From assembly GCF_910591885.1 (NCBI RefSeq), contig NC_063274.1:12670164-12734163 (forward strand): a DNA stretch of 64,000 nt, read 5' to 3'. Below are positions 27,201 through 39,900 of this stretch, piece after piece. How positions within the stretch are numbered: position 1 is the first letter of the stretch; each line of letters begins with the position of its first letter. The notes below the pieces were generated by a model, which had not been told where the DNA came from, searched no databases, and was given only the letters and a program-made list of their open reading frames with translations. The position numbers were made by a program, and so were the translations under genes. The stretch is from Bombus terrestris. Lineage: Eukaryota; Arthropoda; Insecta; Hymenoptera; Apidae.

Positions 27201-28465
27201 GGCGCTAATGTTGCGAAACATTTCGAAACTGGGTAAATTCGATTTACCCCAGCCACCAATGCTCGCTGTTCCATGTACCATTTCGCTCGATCCGCCGACA
27301 CGCACTTTTGTTTTCACCCACGATTCGATCTCGTTGTAGATGTAACGGGAAATCGCGATCATTTTCCGACCGCGTCGTCCTGCGGAGTTTTTGCTAATTA
27401 GCGCGTCCGTGGAAACGATTCGGTTTTGTCGACTGGATTTTACGAATAGCACGGTTGAAGTAATCGTGTAGGGTATTTCAGAATCGAGTACGTGTTTGTA
27501 GACTTGGACGTATGCATGGTATTTTATTGTAATGATGAAAGTGATGTGCAAAATTGGATGAGGATGATCTTCTGATTTTCTAAATGAATAAAAATATTCC
27601 GTTTTCATGAATTTTTTGTGCTTCGAGCATATTTAAAGATTTCTTGCTGTAAGACTTTCTAAAAATATTTCAAAGTAATATTGTCTTTCTGTGTAACGAT
27701 CAAAGATTATTTCTGATATGTAATAATATTCTTAGTAATTGTATTATTTGAAGTCCTTCTCAGGAAATGGAAAAGTTTAATTATCGATGAAAGAAAGTAT
27801 TTTGGGGTAAGAAATTTATAATAATTCCAATTTGTGATCACTTTATTCGCATAGGATTTACCAGTTTCACCAATTTTACCATCTATCATATATACGAAAG
27901 CGGTTCATGCAGTCAAACATGATTACACTCGTAAACAAATATTATACCAGTTTCTATACACGTATGTCTATGTTTCACCTTTAAAGTCAGTAAAATATAT
28001 CCCAAAGTTCAGTTATCAATATAAAGAAAGTATCTTACATTATGCAGTATAGCGAGCTGGAAAACTCGAAGGTTTTCATTTTCTAGGTCAGGCAATTAGG
28101 AATTTCTTCGTTGTGAATAATTCGCCGAATCCTTATGAAGTTGCCGTGGAAACGAAAATTAAATATGCCTACGAGCTGTGTGTAATCGAAGCTCCAGCTT
28201 CAATTGTTCCGAATTCCCGGTTTCGGACGATTCCGTGGAACACGTAGCTTCGGCCATACAAACGTTTAGTTTAACGCCATTGGAATTTCTAGAGGGAAAG
28301 TAGAGGGTTGTACTCGCTGAATCGAGGAAAAATCTTCCAAAGGAGAAACCCCGTTACCTTGGTTCTTTATTATTAGATGTATTTTTATGCAGTTATAATA
28401 AATTAAAAAATGCAAAGATCCAAAGATCCAAAGAATGCATATAATATACTGAAACGTATAAAATA

Positions 28466-28679
28466 TTAGATTGTCCGAAAAGTGTCTTTCTTTCGCAAAC
28501 ATGTTTTTTACAACAGTGCACCTTCGTACAAACGTGAAACCAAGTCTGTGAAATATTGCGGTGTTTATCTCAACAGAACAAAATGGATCGTACGTAATTC
28601 GACAAAATAATATAAAACAAAAAACGTTGTGCGTCTATTATTTTCTCATAAAACGAAAGAGACTTTTTGGACAATCTAA
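28466..28679 (+). mobile_element. Mariner-type MITE, copy 1 (214 bp)
   Basis: The element is flanked by TA at 28464-28465 and 28680-28681, the target duplication of mariner elements. It starts TTAGATTGTCCGAAAAGT and ends with the inverted counterpart ACTTTTTGGACAATCTAA, giving terminal inverted repeats of roughly 28 bases with a few mismatches. It has the same length as the copies at 53831 and 62835 and is about nine in ten identical by eye to the first of these once reversed. No transposase frame is present, so it is non-autonomous. The TTAGGTTGTCC-type ends are typical of insect mariner elements. Confidence 0.93.
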
Positions 28680-29469
28680 TATCTAGAGTGGAGTACTCGC
28701 CATAGTTTTTAGATTATACGAAAGAAATCACTGTGTGCAGTGACAGAGAAAAGAAAATTGATAAAATAAGAGATATATAAAGATACTATAGATATATAAA
28801 TTTTATAAACCTGATCTATATTTAATAAGAGTAACGAATAAATATATTATATACCACAGATTAGACGAGTGTCGTGAATATGATAAAAAGCTTTTGATAC
28901 AAAAATTACTGAAATTGATAATGTATAAATTTTAAACTTTCATTTATCCGCCACAGTAGCCATTCGCCAGTTCTGCAATTCTTTTCATAAAGATATAAAA
29001 TTGCATGACAATCCGCATCCTCGTTATTGTCTTATGTCGTGTGAGTATATTTTTTGTTTGATAACCTTGGGCCTAGCCGGAGGATCATGCGTCAAAGGAA
29101 ATCCTAATAAAAAGTAAGCGATAGAACGGAAACGAAGAAAGTTAGGGATCCGTCGAGGAAGAAGATACAGGAGATTGGTAGACATAGGGACGAGGGTTTC
29201 CTTCCTTCGATGCTCATAGAAATTCCGTGGCGTTCGCGAGCAGTTCCGCCGTGCCGGGCAGAATGCCGTAAGCAAAGTGCCACACGCCTCCTACACAACC
29301 ATACATAACCGTGACTAGATAAGGCGAACCTGCAGCCCAGCAGGGGTAATGTATCTCACAGACGTACGGAATGAAAATTTATACCCCGAGCTTTCGGCTA
29401 TCGCCGCGTTTAATGCGAATTGTTGTTACGCCACCGTTAGCTCATTTTCGTTTTTCTCGTTTGTTACAG

Positions 29470-29521
29470 GGACAAGGTGTTCAGGCTGAATCTGAGCAAC
29501 ATCAGTCATTCTAATTGCGAG
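29470..29521 (+). CDS. Sema2a: Semaphorin-2A-like, sema domain exon B (partial gene)
   Basis: This 52-base exon continues the sema-domain beta-propeller. Its first G completes the ATG codon split by the previous intron, giving ...VGAM|DKVFRLNLSNISHSNCE. It contains two overlapping N-glycosylation sequons (N-L-S and N-I-S) and one conserved cysteine, as expected for a secreted extracellular domain. The acceptor is a pyrimidine-rich tract ending GTTACAG, and the donor is GAG|GTGAGT (phase 0). The frame joins both neighbouring exons without insertion or loss relative to the family. The exon is isolated, about 13 kb from the exon before and nearly 34 kb from the exon after. No second copy that might be a mutually exclusive alternative was noticed. 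Confidence 0.94.
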
Positions 29522-32500
29522 GTGAGTAATTCACAGTCTTTCAACGCATAAAGTGGCTACAAAAAGTATTTGCACGCATATTCTTATTTTCCAACGAACC
29601 GTTTTTCTTGTTATACTTTCCCATTGCTTATATTCCATATTTTCATTATATACTTTCATTCTCATAGCCTCATATTTTTGTAGTCACATTGGAATAATAC
29701 TACTTATACTGTCATTTTCTAATACTGCGTTTTTTCGTCAGATTTTACATTTCATTTTCATAGTATTTTATAACAATAGATAATAAGGCAAAAAGATACA
29801 TAATATCTTATATAATAGATTATGAAGTTTGATTCTTGGTTATAAAAAATATCACTCACTCAAATTTTCTTTAAATATTATGGACCATAGAGCAGAAATA
29901 TTATCCTCATTTCTAGTTCGAATGGTTTATTACTGGTAGTATAATCGACAACTTCTGGAATTTTATATGATATTAAAGTTTCTGATCATGGTGTCTAATA
30001 ACTTTTAATGTCAGTTTCAAAAGTTCCACGATGGAAGAAAGTAAGCTTCGAGTGAAAACTTTAAAGTACTCTTAGAGTGGTCAAGAACTATGTATAGCAG
30101 CTATGAAAATTGGAGACTCGTATAAAAAATTCTTCTTACAAAAAGAAAATTATATTTTTTGCTAACCAGTAGTACATTTGAATGAGAAGAACTTTATAGC
30201 ATTATTAACGGAGATTAAATTACTATTATACGCATTGTATCGTAGCTATTTTAATCTTTTATTTTTATATTTATTGTAGCTATATCATCGCCAATAATGA
30301 GCACCTAAATGTTATTGCTTAATGTATCGTATATGAAAATGATGAATCTTGTAAAATATAATTAATTATGCACTTCGTGCCTTGACTGGTGCATTTTTCA
30401 TGATTCACTTCGAATCAATAACTGAACTACAGATTCTTATGCATTTCTGGTTACATTCTAGATATATAAATATATAGAGTATAAGGAAAATAATAAAACT
30501 CTTCTAAAAATGACAATATTTGAGGAAGGAAATAAATGTTTCTATTGAGATGTCTATAATTTTCTGTGCTAGACTAGATTGGCCGAGTAGTAGTGACACA
30601 CGTATGTGAATATGAGTGTGTTGAAGGAAGTATGTGTGTGTGCGGCGTCTCGAAAAAGAGATGAATGTAACTGTTCTGTTGGCAGTCTGGTATGGAAAAT
30701 GATGAGAGAAAGAGAGTGCCGAAACGCGTGCAAATTTATATCGACGAAGATTCTAGAAATCGTTTATTATATAAATCTAAAACTATTTTAATATGAATTC
30801 TAACTGTAACCTTAGTGTTCCTTTACTTTTATTTCGGCAATTAAGATCCACAATTCTCAACAGTATTTTTAAGTATTTTTGTTATTTCTTCAGCGTTCAT
30901 AAAAATGTGTATTTGCAAGAAATATTTGCCATCCATTAAGAAAACTAATAGATTAATGAAAAGTAATTTGCACTTAATCACTTCTTAAAATACACATTCG
31001 CCTAAAATTCATAGATCGAAACAGCCCGCTACTTTTCAAACAAACAGAATATCAACTTCGTTTTCATAAAACTCCCCTCTGTATGCTCACGATTTTACCC
31101 CCCGTTGTTTCTGCCCGATACACGCAGCGATCGCACAGCTGGCAGCGAAACAACAAAAGTAGTAATTTACATTTATAACCTCCGTCCGCCTCGAATTCAA
31201 GTTGGCGCAATAAAAATGAATCTATATTCAGAATCATACGACCGGTGGCAGTCGGCGCATCTTCGCGCACCATTTTACGAATCGCGTACTATTTAATTCG
31301 AGGAAACAACGAACAAACGTAGCAACGTTCGAAAACCTTCCTTCTGTTGCAGCATCACGCTTCGATTAGCATCAAACGTCGCGTAACGCTTGACCCCCTC
31401 GTGCGCCACGATAAAACTTCGTTCTGCTCGTAAATCCGAAAAACGGTCTTCGTCGTCCCCCATAAAACTGTCAATCATCCCGGCAGAAACGTCGTCTACA
31501 TCATCGTGACAGCTGACGACTCTACTCGCCTCTAAGCGATCCATTGTAGACGAACGTTGCGTGTCCCGATTTTTCCACGCACTCTTTTCTTCCATTTCGC
31601 CTGGATGCATTCGCGCGACTCTGTTCTCGTCGTGTCGCGAACGTCGAACAATCGATGTCGGCTTAATGCACGCAGACTGGAAATGGTGGTCGCTGTGAAA
31701 TTTCATATTTTGTGGAACCTTTTCTTTTAGAGAGAGATGGAAAATCTTTGCCTTTTTAGTTGGTTTCGTATTATATTCTTGCCGTGATGTTTGGAAAAAA
31801 TGGGATTTTCGTGTGAGTGAGAGTGGACAATTTTTGTAGTTGAATACGTGTGAATGCGTTAGGTGTTATAATATTCGAATTGCGAATTATCAGAATAAAC
31901 ATGTTTAAATTTAGGTTTATCGTGAATGTAACCCAGAAAATCTTGAAAGGGGATTGTTTCCACTGCATAATTAATTCTTTGGTTACTCTTAAAAAGTTTC
32001 GATTTTAGAATCAAGAAAGGCGAATTCTTTAGCCTTTATCTTTTTCCGTGTTCCTTATGTTGTGTCTTTATATATTTTCAGAGTGAAAAAAAAAATCAAC
32101 TTTAATGATACATATATCTTTGTAAATCCTCAGAACACGAAGACTCAGTTACAATGACACGTCGACTAGAGTCCAATCAATTTCCGTAGACAAACGCACA
32201 AAGATTAATCCATGTATACGTATAAGAGTACTAAGAACTACATTTCATCGTCGATACCTTTGATAAAGTGATATTTATCGTTTTATTTTATCATTTAGAA
32301 GCCAATTCCAAATCCAGCTACAACAAATTTTCTACGAAACAAAGTACAATTTTCACAATTTCCCAAGACAAAACAAAGAACAGAGAAGCAGACCAGGCGT
32401 ATTAAGAACACCAGAGAAGCATAATTGCGCCAATGAAACTGCTGCAATCTTCTTTATACGCCGCTTTGAATTGTGTCCACGCTTTCGTTTAGCATCTCGC

Positions 32501-34179
32501 CGAACCGCACCTGGTTAAATTTTTCCTGCGCCCAGGTGCACTTCTTGTTGAGCGGCGCTGCACTTGGCGCTCGTTTTCCACGGATACCATCGTTGTGGTT
32601 CGTTCAGGAAGATTGAATCGGAATTGCTTTGTCGGTACCGACGTCGGTGACGCCGATGTGACCGTGGTCACCTGCAGTCCGATTGTTCGACATTGTCAGA
32701 GAAGGAAAATTGCTTTTTAACCTTGTCGAACGATCGCAAGTCTCGAGACGGCCGACCATTTTCCTCTGTGCCGACCACATTGCAACGCTTTTTAAAAAGA
32801 CCGAAATCCGATCCGTAGGTACCTCGTTCGCGTGTCTTTTTCTTTTCTTTCCGTCCATTACTCGAAACGCCTCCATCGAAATTGCCATTAACCTTCATTC
32901 CGTCCTTTCTTTCGTTCTTCTTTAGTTTTGTCCGCTCTTTCGTCTCGCGATCGACTTCAGCCTCGATAACGGACTATCTCGAACGACCAACCGATCTTAT
33001 TTTCGATTCCTGTTTCGTCGAGAAGGCCAATCTAACGATGGAATTGATTTTTCTAAACGACGTTTCAATCGGATTGTTATGGATATCGGGCAGTTCAATG
33101 CTATTGAATTAGCTCTCAGAAAATCATTTTATTTCGTCTTATGTAAGTGTTATTTTATGTGGTATTCTTGGGTCTTTTTTCGTATTGCGCTTTAAATTCT
33201 TATCTTTTGTACGTGATATTTCTGACGAGGATTTGATGTTGCACGAATAATCTTCTATACAGAGTGTCACAAGATATCTAGAGGATATTAATAGGCTTGA
33301 TTCTAGAGATCAAAGCGATGATAAAAGTTGCTTTACAAAAATAACGTTTTGGGCTCAGTCTTCAAGTTACAAATAATTTTATTTTACCCTGCAAGTATAC
33401 TGGTTAAAGTAAGAAACATAAAATGTGAGCAACATTCTATATGGATTTTAACTGGATTGATACAAGAAAGAAAGATCTATAAATTTGTGAAACGATCGCT
33501 ATTAAAGATAAACAAATAAGAAACTTATTAATGCTTCATAAAAAATCATAATTAACTTTGTTCATAAAAATACTTTGTCTCAAATTCATTTTTGTTTTCG
33601 TTGCGAAATTTTGTTCATCTGTGATATCTTAATTAAAACATGAATATAATATGATTTAGCGTTTCTGTGTTCATTATACAACAACCTTTTATACAATTTC
33701 CACGAATCCACGGTTATTTTTACACCTTTACATTTTAAAGCCGAGGAATAATAAAATTCCGTATAAAAATTTCCTGACCGACCCATTTTAAAATATGAAA
33801 GACTATTTCCCTCGATTGTTCGTGGAGAGTGGAGAAAAAAAAAAATGATTTCGGTATGGCGTCATTCTTTGGCGCAATATCGCGCGAACACGGCCGCGAT
33901 CCTCCAGAGCGTTGCACGAAAAGCGGCGACGACAAAGTGTTAGTGTACAGAGGAACAAGAAGAGCCGCAGTTATTGATGACAAGCGGAGATAACGAGCAC
34001 GTGGAACGTTATTAAATTTCGAGTGGATTGTAGCCAATAAATTGAAAAGCGCGCGTTACACTCGAACGACGCAAAACACACACGCGGACGCTTCGAATCA
34101 ATCGCGAGGATCCTCGGATTTGATAAATTTTCTCGCATAACGAGTAGCACAAAGAAACAAGATTAATTGTAATAGAAAA

Positions 34180-34198
34180 AATAATAATAATAATAATA
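34180..34198 (+). repeat. (AAT)n microsatellite, 19 bases
   Basis: A perfect trinucleotide repeat at the start of a purine-rich stretch (34200-34280). Confidence 0.93.
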
Positions 34199-35532
34199 GA
34201 TAAAAAAGAAAAGAAAAAGAAATAAGAAAGATAGAAAGGGCTGGTGAAAAGGAGATGGAAGAAGCAGAGGGAGAGACGTAAGAGAAAACAATTTTCGAGG
34301 TATCGGACGTACCTCGAAGAGTAGCTTTTCACGTATCTTTACCTTCTACAGTCCATTGAAATCGGCCATTGAATTCCACCGGATTCCCCTGAGGGGCGAA
34401 GAGTTTCGACGGGGATGAAGAAAAAGTCTTTCTCGATACTGGTTTCATGGTTGGGCACAAAGAACGGTGAAACGACGCTCCACCATGAGGGAGGAAACGA
34501 CAATTCGAAAACGCAATTATTCGGGCAACGTATCGTTGCCGTACCACCTGTCGCGAAACCGAAAACCACCCCAAATAGAGAATCAAAAGAAAAAATATAT
34601 AAAAGAGGAAAAAGAAACGTTGAAGAGTAAAAGAGATAAAGAGGGGAGAAAGGGGGAAAGAAACTAGAGAACCAACCCCATTCTCGTTGCCTCTATGGCC
34701 AGATGTGACGATTGTCACGAAAAAAAAATAATTTAAAAGCGGAGAACAACGCGCGCGATCGCTGGACGTATGCCGGAAAAAGGATAAAGCTCGAGTTTCG
34801 TTCTTTCGACAGGGACCATGGTCAGCCGCTTACAGATCATGTTTCCAGCGTAGCCTTTTTTCTTTAATTATGATCGTCGCGTCGGTCCGGTTCGCGAATG
34901 GTAAATTGAAGCACGTAAAACAGTCGCGTATCGTGTTTCTCACGCCTGTCCCGATAGCTCTTAACGCTAGCGTGCTTTGTGCCGTTTGGCATTCGAACTG
35001 GGTGTGAAATTGAAATTTTTCGGAGAATTGACGTGACGATTTGATTGGTAAGAGACAGAGGATGATAAAAGTGGATGAGGAAGAGATATTATTTTACAAG
35101 ATGATTGTGTTACGATGATATATAGAACGATTCAGGTGTATTTGTATTCTATGTATGGGTTGCTTTAATTTCAAAATGTGGATACAAAGTAGGAAAGATT
35201 TCAATTATACTTATAAAAATGTGTGAAATATTTCATTTATATTGATATTGATATAATGATATGATGATATTTAAATTTATTCAGTGTACTTTTTAAGTGT
35301 AAATAAATAAATCATTGTTTAATACGATAATATGGAGATATAATGAACATTTGTTAAAGAAATCGGATGTCTTCAACCTTTTCCACCAAGTTTCATCTCT
35401 AATGTTCGATTAAACTTGTATCTTTCTGTTGTACATGACAGTTCGTACTCACGAGAAGTTCATCTTTTATCTTGTCACGTTACGATGCTGTTCTGTGTTT
35501 AAAGTTGCTCGACACGAACGGTTACACCGTAA

Positions 35533-35660
35533 CAGTTGCAATAAAATTCCATCGCGAGGCTGACGTTACCGCAGAGTTTAGTTCCATAGAGAATTCCGGG
35601 TGACTGTGGTTTCGACTTTATTCATTGCGGTACCATCATGGCGTGGCCAAACATTAACAC
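35533..35660 (+). repeat. GC-rich duplicated segment, unit 1
   Basis: This segment aligns with 36411-36542. Shared blocks include CAGTT-CAAT-AAAT, GCGAGGC-G-CGTT, CCGCAGAGTT, TTCCAT-GAGAATT and GGCGTGG. Identity is close to 80 percent over the first 65 bases and weaker after that. Flanking DNA differs, so this is an old segmental copy or two members of a dispersed family. Confidence 0.75.
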
Positions 35661-36410
35661 GTTCATCGTTTAGCGTCTGGTTTTCAAACGCCACATCATC
35701 CATCCATATCGACTTACCTTCAAAATCTTTACGTTTCACTGTCGCTGAAACATATTAATTAACATATAAAATCCTTGTTTCAATCATCAAATATAAACTT
35801 ATCCCAGTTGAAGTTTAACATTAGTGACAGGAGAGGCGTTTTTCATTTTTTGGACTTTGAAGACGGACGGGCACCGTAATCTCAGGTTGCTATCCATTTT
35901 TAAAATTACAAGTGAAATATCTGTAACATACTTTTAAAAAAATATTTCTATAGTTTTGAGTAGACGCATGCATATCTCATAATATTTCTCGCGTGAAAAC
36001 TAAGGCTCGATCCTAATCCTGCTCGTTGCCAGATACTGCCGCAACGAAACAAAGTTGAAATAATACAATTGAAATTCTCTTAAATACTCGCGAGTAATTG
36101 AAACGCTCGACCAATTTCAATTTTCCCATTAATAAATGCCGTATTACCGTTCCCGCGAAGAATCTTCCATCTGCGGTTCCACGAACTTCCGAGGTTCCCC
36201 GGTGTCATTACAAAGTTCGGGTCCACGGTGGGACGAACAACACAACTGAGACACCTTGGAACGTGGATTTCCGCGGTGGGACTTTACATACTTGTTACCA
36301 GAAAGTAAAATTCGAACGAGAGAGGGTTAAACTCGATCTCGACGTTGCTTAAGGCTCGAAGAGTGGGAGCGTGAAAAATTCGCGAAAGTTAGCCGGCCCG
36401 GAGTCGGGCG

Positions 36411-36542
36411 CAGTTACAATGAAATCCCATTGCGAGGCCGGCGTTGCCACCGCAGAGTTCGATTCCATGGAGAATTAACGGGAATGGGATTTCGATTTTA
36501 CTCGTGGTAGTGGCGTGGTAACGTGGCCGTAAAACGTTAGCG
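36411..36542 (+). repeat. GC-rich duplicated segment, unit 2
   Basis: This is the partner of 35533-35660, about 880 bases downstream in the same orientation. It is more GC-rich than unit 1 (GGCCGGCGTTGCCACCGC). Confidence 0.75.
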
Positions 36543-37285
36543 CAGGCTCAGCCAGGCCACAGAACCGTCCATCCCCCCTGTGACCGAACCCCCGGGGGTG
36601 TTTCGCGCTGGCCAAGTAAGGGGACCGTTGCGTTACGTGGTAAACTGTAAAGCGAAAAAAAAAAGGAAAAAAAAAGAAGAGGAGAGGAAGGAAAAGGTAG
36701 AAAAGAGTGAGTTAGGGGAGGTAAGAAGACGGACCTAGCGCTTTCTGATGCAATTTCATGTTTTGCATACATGTATAGCGATTGCGGTCCGGGGGCAGAC
36801 CGCAGCGGCGGTATATTCTGGTTTAGACGGCTACGGGAAATTGATACGCTCAAAGATACTTCCGTCCTTCTATACCTCGCACTTTCTGTTTGTTCACGCT
36901 CTGATCCATTCGAAATAGGATGGCTTATTATGTTCTTTGCTGTTCGTTGGAAGGTAACAGATAGGTGGGAATGAAAGAATACCTTGTTTTCATTGAGGAT
37001 ATTGATCATTTCTTGAGGATAATGTTTGAGTAGCTCAGATCAGGTAGAAGATTGATATTATCGGTGGTTGATGTAAGTTGTGATTTATGATAATTCACAG
37101 ATGAAATATAATTTGCGATATCGGATATATTCATGATGATGAAGAATGGAAGCTATGCATATTTAAGTGACTCTGTCCTGGCAAACCAATATTCATTGTA
37201 TGATATTTATTATAAAAAGTCAACCTTTGTGTAGCATTTATTTGTTGCCAAACTTCTTGAAAGATCTATATCCTCTCAATATGTA

Positions 37286-37443
37286 CAGGGGTTGGACAAA
37301 ATAATGGAAACATCTCTTATATGTCATATACATATACAGATATGACATATACCAGGTGTTTTATTGTTTTATCTAACCTTATGTCACATTTGTACATGTA
37401 TGTGACATATAAGAGATGTTTCCATTATTTTGTCCAACCCTAG
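37286..37443. mobile_element. Palindromic Tc1/mariner-type MITE (158 bp)
   Basis: The element is flanked by TA at 37284-37285 and 37444-37445. The left arm begins CAGGGGTTGGACAAAATAAT and the right arm ends ATTATTTTGTCCAACCCTAG. The inverted repeat continues inward through GGAAACATCTCTTATATG for about 44 bases per arm, leaving about 70 bases between arms. Almost the whole element could fold into a hairpin. The TA target and the GGTTGGACAAAATAATGGAAACA ends are of the Tc1/mariner kind. It has no coding frame and is the only copy seen here. Confidence 0.88.
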
Positions 37444-38979
37444 TATGAGGAAAGAAGATGTATAATATAAGAACTATAAATCATTTTTTTTTTTTTTAAA
37501 TTTAAGAATGAAGAAATTGATAATTTTTATAAATACAGAATGGATTAGATAATTAAATAATTATTAGGAAGATTACACAATTGAATACAATTACAGGAAA
37601 CTCATTTTAATGAAATATCCAAGGATCTACATATGTTTAAGAAATCTGACTTAGAAAAGGTATCATTCCGCATTGCTCCAACCTAATAGACAGAGCTCAG
37701 TGAGGAAATACAATTTGCAACTTCTCCTCATCGTCAAACGGAATATTAAACACGAAGCGCGGTATGGTGTGGTGTAATCAAAGACACGATCAATCAATCC
37801 TAATCCAGGGTCGACGAGAGTCCATTCCGTGAGTAACGCGTATACCAAATTACCTCATTGGCACTGGGTATAGTTCGTTCGCTGTCTATTTCCATAATGA
37901 AGCGTTTGAACGCGACAGAATTGGTTCGCGAGAGGGAACGATCGTCGGTTCCATTAATTTCACCGACTTAAATCGAACCAGACCCGTCGACGACGAACGA
38001 GGAACAATGAAAATGGAGTCGGAAAACGCGGTCTTAGCCCGTCCATCTCGCGTAACACGGGATCGATTCGATGGTATCGCAGCGTGGTTCCGCGACATGA
38101 CGCGTCACGCGAACGTGTGCGTTTTTCCCTGGCGCACAGGCCAGACAATGGGCTCCATGCTAATCCGTGTCTGCGTTACAATTTCATAAGGGGGAGAAGA
38201 AAAGTTTCGAGGCCGTGCGTCAGTCCTGAGGGAACTGCTCCGCGCCCCATACGTTTCACGCAAGTTATAACACGTGGTGCTTACAATGGACGACCGGGGA
38301 CATACTCGTCGGGGCTCGTGCATCTTGCAGAAGCGTTGGCGCCATACTCGCGAAAACACGTGGAACAAATCATTCGTACCCGGTAATTTTCTTACTTCGC
38401 TGTTGCTTCGTGTACTTTTTTTTCCAACGAATTAACAAACTGAACTCTCGGTTGCTCGATGCTATGGAAAAGTATCGATTGTGGTATTAGATTGATACGA
38501 GGGATTGACATGAGGTCGTCGCCTGGAAGGTAATCGCACAACTTTTTCTATCTTTCGTTGTTTCTTTAGATTGCGGAATAATGACAGCTCGCGAAGTTGG
38601 TGGATAAAGTTATTTCAGTCCTGAGGTTTAGGCTTCTTTATCGATCTATCTTACTATGTTAAATTGTATAGTACATATGTTCTCTGTAATATGGTAGTTG
38701 ATACGTATGCTGTTGAAATACGTTTAATAGGAGAGTGGTTATTTTTATATTCTAATATCTTTTACTAATTTTTCATCAATATTTTATGAATAATAAGAAA
38801 CATAAAAATATTACTGTTATTAAGTTAGCACGAGTCTGTACGTCCCTATATCATCGAGTCTAAGGTAAATGTAAATCGCTCTTCCAAAATCGCGTATAAC
38901 ATATCTATATATGTCACTTTTACTATTCTTTTCCATGTCCAATTACCGACTAATCAATCGAAAAATCCTTTGAAACTTA

Positions 38980-39900
38980 TCCTCGAACGTTGCTCTCGAA
39001 ACGGAGAGCCGAGTGGACGCGATGCAGAGGATTCTTCAAAGGAAACCCATGATTTAGAGCCAGACAATCTCAGTATCTTTATCGTCGACTACGGAGACAT
39101 GCATCGAATGATAAAATCAGCCAGGCCGGATTCTGCATTTTATCCAGTGCTGCTCTTTCAGCGTGAAATGTAAAGTGTTCTATGTAAAGACAAAGAGGAA
39201 GAAGAAGCAGAAAAAAATAGGAAGAAGTACATGGTACGAAACGACGAAGAAAGAACGATTGGTTTGCATCGATCGAGATCGATCGACGAGGAAAATCGTC
39301 GTGTCCGTTGATCCAAAATACGGAACTCCAAATCGTGTCTGAGTGGTGTAGCACACAGAAACAGGATATAGTGGAGGAAGGAAAGGGAGAAAAGGTTAAA
39401 GTTCAAACGAGAGAAGCTCAAGTGGTTTCATCGGGCCGGAGAAAATCGGAATCTATAAAACACCGGTACGTCCAATAAAACAACGTCCAATCCGGGTGAA
39501 GATCAGGATTCACGATATCGGCTGATACCACCTACGCGTTTCGAAGCAACCGCATCGCATCAGCCCCGACTGAAACTCCTGGCGCAACAGCGACGACTGC
39601 AACTCCGGAAGATTGGACGCTGGGGTGGTTTTACGTTTACATGACGGCAGTAAAGTATTAAGAAGCCCTCCGTGGGATTTACACGGCTGTAAAGCCGCGG
39701 ATGAGATACCCGTTGCGCCTCTCTCTCAGATTTGCTGATGCTGCGGCTGAGAGAGCTTCCGGTGATGCTAGTCGGCTGGTCGGATTGTATTGGTCCACGT
39801 CCGCGAGATTTATGCGCTTTTTATGCCCGTGGAACGCGGTAATAATGAGTTCGGCTGCTTTATTATTTCAACCACGATCACCGTAGCTCTTCTATTTTGA
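38980..39900. other. Mixed purine-rich and CpG-rich stretch without a recognised gene
   Basis: A purine-rich segment (39180-39420) is followed by a GC-rich one (39450-39790) with words such as GGCTGTAAAGCCGCGGATGA. Small open frames are present but none has a recognisable product. Confidence 0.35.

Larger units (their letters stand above)
16440..29469 (+). other. Sema2a: Semaphorin intron between exons A and B (13.0 kb, phase 2)
   Basis: The intron runs from GTAAGT to the AG of GTTACAG and splits the Met codon at the end of exon A. It is AT-rich with CpG-rich patches at about 16.8-17.1, 20.4-21.1 and 26.6-27.5 kb. It contains a local duplication (21116/21312), a 27-base poly-T run, AGTATTGTAT repeats near 24.2 kb and one 214-bp mariner MITE at 28466. 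No other coding exon fits between A and B, because the protein reads on directly. Confidence 0.88.

Noticed and set aside
31293..31706. 137-codon hydrophilic frame on the minus strand
   Set aside because: CpG-rich context with few stops, no motif and no splice or start context supporting a gene.
36548..37009. 153-codon frame on the minus strand
   Set aside because: It has an ATG start, but half of it is a Ser/Pro/Phe stretch produced by the purine-rich tract at 36650-36730, and it overlaps the duplicated GC-rich segment. No family match.
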